The position numbers and the translations under genes are program-made. Positions 58,979 to 64,000 of a stretch of DNA of 64,000 bases are shown one piece after another. Origin of the DNA: Psilocybe azurescens (taxonomy: Eukaryota > Basidiomycota > Agaricomycetes > Agaricales > Agrocybaceae); NCBI GenBank assembly GCA_023853785.1, contig JAJIRX010000978.1, forward strand, positions 1 through 64,000. The letters are read 5' to 3'. The notes beneath the pieces were generated by a model. The model was given only the letters and a program-made list of their open reading frames with translations. It had not been told where the DNA came from and did no database searches. Each line of letters starts with the position of its first letter. The stretch's first letter is position 1.

Positions 58979-60290
58979 ATGCCTGAACCCAATACTTCAT
59001 TCTCAGTCCACATCCAGGAGGCTATAATCAACGCTAGCCTCAATGGCTCAATGTTTTTCAACTTTCTAATGGGTGAATCTCATTTTTCAATCTCAACACC
59101 AAAACTTACGTCTGTCAGGTATATATACGATGATATATGCTGGAACAATGTATCTCTACAGTAGGTCGCTTCCATCTACTTGAAAAACAAAACTCAACAA
59201 AACGCTGTAAAGTGTGCAAAAAACCAGCGAACATGAACCGTCGTGTCGTCCTATCGGCCATATCTGCGCTCTACCTACTTTGCCTCTCCGAATTCATTAT
59301 GCAATGGCATTCCATTGACTTGGATGTCGTCGTTAATGGAGACACGCGAGAGACTATTTTTGTTTCGACCATGGAAGGGGGTCCTCCATGGGCATGGGTA
59401 TTTTCTGTATTTCTGTTCTATTCTTCGTTTGTTGTATCCGATGGACTACTGGTTAATATATTTCGTTAGATCTCTTGCATCTTTCTCATCATTGTCTTTA
59501 CAGATATGGAGATGCTACCATGTCTGGGGACAATCGTCCCGAATAATTTTGGTACCTGTCGCACTTTTCGTTGCGGAATCCTGTGAGTTACGGATGAAGG
59601 TTTCGCATAGTTATTCGACTGACCGCACGTTATCCCAGGTCTCTTCGTCGCCACTACAGCTCTAGCAGGTGTAAACGGTCAGCTACCAAGCGACGTACAC
59701 GCCAAATTATTCAACAATATCTCAAGTGCATCTATATTCGTTTCGCTTGGCACCACGATGATTACAACCTTTCTTATCGGATATAGAATATATTCAGCTT
59801 CTCATGCAAATGGTACACCCTCCAGAAGACTATTTCATCGTGTTTGGGTCCTGGTCATCGAGTCAGCCGCGGTGTACTCCTCGTACTCTTTGTCGGTGCC
59901 ATCTACGATGTGCTGCCATCATTCACTGTGTTGGAATCACCCTTGGTTGTAGTTGGGTACTACGTGCAACCAGTACTGTTCTTTGTTACTGTACGTAGCC
60001 TCTATCATCTGGCTCATAATCATGTGTCTCTTACCCAAAATCAGGGGATGGCTCCAACAATCCTTGTCGCTAGAATCGCCCTTACGAATCCCAGCAATAC
60101 AGTTGCACCGACAGTCACCCATATATCTGGCTTGCAGTTTGGGTCGCAGCACGGGAGTGGCGGTAGTAGAAATACCACCGGAGGTGAAATGAATGTTTCA
60201 GTTCACACAGATGATGTAACACCGGAGCAGGAGGTTGAAGTGAAGACGGAATGTGCTGTGGATGGTACGTTTATAGACGGTCAGGTCTGA
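58979..60290 (+). pseudogene. 7-TM family gene (copy 9), intact except a 1-nt deletion
   Basis: Exon 1 MPEPNTSFSVHIQEAIINAS...NFLMG (ATG 58979), exon 2 IYTMIYAGTMYLY, exon 3 NMNRRVVLSAISALYLLCLSEF...VVNGDTRETIFVSTMEGGPP...SDGLL, exon 4 IWRCYHVWGQSSRIILVPVALFVAES, exon 5 LFVATTALAGVNGQ...SLGTTMITTFLIGYRIY...ESAAVYS, exon 6 GMAPTILVARIALTNPSNT, tail ending IDGQV at 60290. The only lesion is at 59879-59880, where TACTCCTCG has two C and copy 8 has three (TACTCCCTCG); after it the frame GAIYDVLPSFTVLESPL continues. It is the closest relative of copy 8. Role unknown. Confidence 0.9.
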
Positions 60291-60919
60291 AGCGTAAAAG
60301 GCGCTGTCATTGTGGTAGAGATTTCGATTATTTAATCCCTGTTTCCGCGTCTTTACCTTCCTACCTTTGTATTGACTATCTATACCGCGTCATCTGTTTA
60401 AAATTTAATTTTGGTCAAGTGGTATAAGTATCTGTATTAGACGCTCAACGTCGCCACTAACAATTCAGTCCTTCCTCAGTGCACATGTATGGTTGGCATA
60501 AGTAGTCCAAAAGCTCTGGTCCTCTGCAAATTAATGTGGAACCTCGGAGGTCGCATCTTTGAATGCTTAACTTCATGAATGCTCGTCCCTCCGAGATAGA
60601 TCAGATTCTGAATCAAGATTGAACGCCTCAAACGCTGAATATTCCACTCACCGCAATCAAACTCTGCTACAGCCCGACAGCATAGACAGCACCAGAATCA
60701 GCACCAACCGTACGATACCGGTATTGAAGCCCCATCCGCCACTCCCAACGCAAGCCTGCACTCTTTCCCTTTGCTTTCCCCATTGACGGCCGTCCCATCC
60801 GCCACGTTCACCCCCGACGGGAGCAGTGCCCGACGCACTTCACGTCCCATACCAGGCATATAGACAAAGATTATATGTGCCATACGAAGGAAATAGTGTC
60901 CTGCTTGCGTTTATCCCAG

Positions 60920-61600
60920 GAGCCCTGGTACAAGCATGGTGAGGTAGCGGCGAGAGCGCTGCCACGATGAAAGATTTGCATATTGGAGGGCATCTATTGC
61001 GGACTGTGCTGAAACAATGTGAGGAGGTGGGATAGGGAGGGATAGGCACTCCTCTTCATGACGTTCGCGACTGTGGACCGCGCGTAGCACCCGCAACAAT
61101 CGAGAAGCTGGGCAGAGAGAAGGGTGTCTTCGTACAATACGTTGAATGATGCTGGGAATCTTTGCTCAGATTCTGCGCACGTGGAACTGCAATCAGAATG
61201 AGAGTGGAGTCGTGGGTGCCGATGCAGATACGAATGTGGGCGAAGGTGAGGCACGGCTCATTCTAGAATGATGTGTTACCATTGGAGGCGATGGATTCTG
61301 GAATACCTGCTGAGGAAGCGGACATGTTGGCTGTCCGTGAGCCGCGATATAGCTCCTACTCGGCGGTATACATGCCCTTCCCCCACCAAAAATAGCGTAA
61401 CGAATGTGTTTTCATTGCGGCGCATGGCTTCTCGTTCATAATCGAACCTATGCCGCCCACTCCTGACCTCAGTCCTCTTTTCGCTGCCAATCCTCAAAGC
61501 GTCGCATTACCATACAGAAAGATTCGAAGGTTGCCGAGTAGAGGGTTCCCCGTGTACACTTGGTATATTAGCCAAGTGTTCTCAGAGTGGTAGATTGGCG
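60920..61600 (+). pseudogene. Unknown gene Y relic in duplication unit 2
   Basis: Counterpart of 57230-57960. Conserved pieces are GIPAEEADML and EPRYSSYSAVYMPF (about 61300-61380) and HGFSFIIEPMPPTPDLSPLF with AANPQSVALPYRK (about 61424-61520). It is more decayed than unit 1. Confidence 0.5.
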
Positions 61601-61910
61601 GTATCGAGCGTATGTGCGTACTTAGAGAGGGGTCGCGAAAGAGAATGGATAGACAATGCGGATGGGTAGGGAGAGCTGAATACACAGTAGACGAGGGGTA
61701 TAGGTTTGGGGACAATAATGCATTGAGTTGAAAGGCTGGGAGCGTTGGTTGGTAGTACATTGGCGTAATTGTCATATATCTCACTGTTCACCGGTTGAGA
61801 TAAAAGCAGTAAGATAATGGGTGGAGAATGAAGGAGATCATGGTGAGCCATGAAGGAAGGGAGAGAGCACGTAGAAGGCAAGGCGTTTCATCAAGTGAGC
61901 AGCTTGAATA

Positions 61911-62238
61911 TGTTGAGTACACCGGCATGACAAAGACGCTTTAGGCGCCTTTCGTCTTTATATCACCATCATTCCATTATCCCTCCTGCACTTATTATAT
62001 GTAGACTATAGCCCTTTGTTCTAGGGGGAGATATATAATATCCCCATGTATGTAGAATACCTCAGTCGCTCTTATTCTTGACTGAGGTATGTATCCTTCT
62101 TTTATATGTACCATTCATCACAGATCTGATAGATTAGTAGTTATCTTATCTGTTGTCTAGGTACCTAATAATGACATTGAGTCGCTCTTATTCTTGACTG
62201 AGTTATCTTATCTTTTGTCTAGGTCAAGATTTCTAACA
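61911..62238. mobile_element. Solo LTR, 328 bp, 5-bp TSD GAATA
   Basis: The sequence starts TGTTGAGTACACC and ends TTTCTAACA, with the 5-bp duplication GAATA at 61906-61910 and 62239-62243. TG...CA ends, a 5-bp TSD and a size near 330 bp fit a copia-type LTR left by recombination between two LTRs; no internal domain is present. The LTR contains two copies of GTCGCTCTTATTCTTGACTG about 125 bp apart and TATATAATAT near 62033. Confidence 0.9.
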
Positions 62239-62953
62239 GAATATAACGAACAAGACACCGTATGCAGACAGTTTGATGGTCCGTCCAGTCGCCGTTCGCG
62301 GGGAGGAGAGGTCTTCGTGATGTTGCACATGAGATGCTTATGGGTGAAGGGATTATGTATCTATACAATTGATATTATAGAGAAGCTAAAGGCCTAGTAT
62401 CGGAAGGTGTACGTGGAGTCTTGCGTAACTTGGAGCAGAGGAACTTGGAAGGGCAAAACGAATCGAACGAATGTGTTCGATGACAAATCTCTGATCACGT
62501 GCTCAGCTATTTCGCTCAACTTGTAACGTTCTACGCCCTACTCGACGGCATAGATAAAGTAAATGCCAATTGTTGCTTTATCATGTTCACCGCTACGTCA
62601 AATTTATGATTGACTAGATCTAAGTGTTACGTAATGAGCTTTGGGACAACAAGCAACACAGTTAAGCTCCCACTAGCAAATGTCTACATTATCGATTGTA
62701 CAATGATAGCTAGAAAGCATATATGATCACATTCATACGTCAGTTGATTGTATTACTAGCTTCTAAAACATTATTTAATTTATATACGTCTTACAGAGTC
62801 TTAGAACGATTAATTGCACATACACGTTAAAGCTACTGGTTCTTCGAGAGAGATGGGATAACAGTAGACTGGGTAATGTTGATACTGGAACTTTGTCTGT
62901 CGATATACATTCATATGAGTATGATATATTATATGTCAAAGTTTTACGGCACC

Positions 62954-64000
62954 AGGTGAAGGGCGGTCAATCACGGACAAGAAATTTCCTGTATGTTCCA
63001 GCCTCACCAGCACGAGACAGAAACCCCTATTTCATCGTGCTACATATGATCCCCACACATGCTATCAACCTGGCTTGTTTATTCCAATCTTCGAGGACTC
63101 CTGGAGACGCGCCGGTATCTCTTGTCCGCCGGCCACCTTTTTATCTCGGGAAGTCCTCTGACACCTCGCTTCTGAAATTTGCACTGATACATGCATCGTG
63201 CTGCACTTTGCATACCCCTGTCGCGACCACCAAATGTGGCTACGTCCGGCCAGGTATTATATCCTACGGTATGAAAAGTGTCTTCAGACTAAACTTCTGG
63301 CGCGCTTCAGGATGTATATGGATTCAGTTCGAGATATGCTTTAATATCTTTACATGCAGTGTCCATGTCTTCTATTCGCCTTGAATCCATGCGATCAGTT
63401 ATAATGAACAAATTCAATAAGAATCTGCTCGCTTAGGGTAACTCCTCGAGTCTACATATTCCACCATGCCTGAACCCCATACTTCAGTCTCAGTTCACGT
63501 CCAGGAGATTATAATCAACGCCAGCCTCAATGTCTCAATGCTTTTCAACTTTCTAATGGGTGAATCTCATTTGTCAATGTCAACACCACAAACTTATGTC
63601 TGTCTTACGTCTGTCAGGTGTATATACGATGGTATACGCTGGAACAATGTATCTCTACAGTACGTCGCTTCCTTCTACTTGAAAACAAAACTCGACAATA
63701 CGCCGCACAGTGTCCAAAACCAGCGAACATGAGCCGGCGTGTCGTTCTATCGGCCATATCTGCGCTCCACCTACTTTGCCTCTCCCAGTTCATTTTGGAA
63801 TGGTATTCCATTGACTTGGATATCGTGATTAATGGAGACACGCGAGAGACTATTTTTATTTCGACCGTGGAAGGAGGTCCCCCATGGGTCTGGATATTTT
63901 CTGATTTTTTGTTCTATTCTCCGTTAGTTGTATCCGATGGACTACTGGTAACTATGTTTTGTTAAATCTCTTGCATCGTTCTCATCAATGTGCCTACAGA
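62954..64000 (+). repeat. Segmental duplication unit 3, cut by window end
   Basis: Begins ..GGTGAAGGGCGGTCAATCACGG and repeats the upstream block and the start of 7-TM copy 10. Confidence 0.88.
63466..64000 (+). pseudogene. 7-TM family gene (copy 10), partial, 2-nt deletion
   Basis: Exon 1 MPEPHTSVSVHVQEIIINAS...NFLMG (ATG 63466), exon 2 VYTMVYAGTMYLY, exon 3 NMSRRVVLSAISALHLLCLSQF...VINGDTRETIFISTVEGG...SDGLL, and the start of the next intron before the window ends. The intron before exon 2 carries a short duplication (GTCTGTCTTACGTCTGTCAG). At 63716-63719 the exon 3 start has four A where copies 8 and 9 have six, which breaks the frame between the splice acceptor and KPANMSRR. The rest of the gene is outside the window. 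Confidence 0.88.

Larger units (their letters stand above)
58469..62953 (+). repeat. Segmental duplication unit 2 (7-TM copy 9 plus flanks and LTR)
   Basis: Same block order as unit 1. It is longer than unit 1 mainly because about 760 bp (61679-62440), absent from unit 1, includes a solo LTR. Its downstream end (62640-62950) matches the end of unit 1 (58150-58460), e.g. CACAGTTAAGCTCCCA and GCTAGAAAGCATATAT. Confidence 0.88.

Overview
The window looks like a repeat-rich, gene-poor stretch of an Agaricomycete (mushroom-forming basidiomycete) genome. The evidence is split genes with introns of about 50 to 60 nt (GT...AG), a large lineage-type family of multi-pass membrane proteins carrying W-R-C-Y-H-V-W and G-M-A-P-T-[IV]-L-[VI]-A-R signatures, a fungal P450, an ECM3/auxin-efflux-carrier-type transporter, and many non-autonomous DNA transposons. 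There is no operon structure and no bacterial signal.

Layout. 1-955: end of a DNA transposon (family A) whose other copy lies inverted at 37.8-39.9 kb. 2.3-6.3 kb: gene debris, namely a decayed arginyl-tRNA synthetase copy, a first-exon relic of the membrane family and an internally deleted transporter copy. 9.2-10.7 kb: a second DNA transposon family (B) with an 8-bp target-site duplication (TSD). 11.0-16.9 kb: a small intact Vps62-like gene, a second arginyl-tRNA synthetase pseudogene and a cytochrome P450, all on the minus strand. 19.2-20.8 kb: a membrane-family pseudogene split by a 232-bp foldback MITE. 24.2-28.3 kb: a family C transposon just upstream of the transporter gene. 29.6-37.4 kb: two blocks, each with a minus-strand unknown gene followed by a plus-strand membrane-family copy; the first block is broken by a TA-flanked element and by a 2.1-kb element that carries a GC-rich fragment of another gene. 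43.8-49.9 kb: three more membrane-family copies. 50.6-53.9 kb: two family C transposons inserted 4 bp apart. 54.9 kb to the end: a tandem segmental duplication with three units, each carrying one membrane-family gene; the middle unit also holds a solo LTR.

Themes. (1) Ten copies or relics of one putative 7-TM family occur here, and every one has at least one lesion. Several have only a single one- or two-base indel, mostly in short homopolymers. The P450 and probably the transporter show the same type of lesion, so either the family is a young pseudogene cluster or the assembly carries uncorrected indel errors. (2) At least three unrelated-looking non-autonomous DNA transposon families share one architecture: short terminal inverted repeats (TIRs), exact 8-bp TSDs, and dense family-specific subterminal repeats. 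This fits hAT or Kyakuja-Dileera-Zisupton (KDZ) elements mobilised in trans; no transposase gene is visible. (3) Genes that could work as they stand are few: the Vps62-like protein, the transporter and the P450, the last two subject to indel checking.

All calls were made by reading the sequence; no database search was possible.
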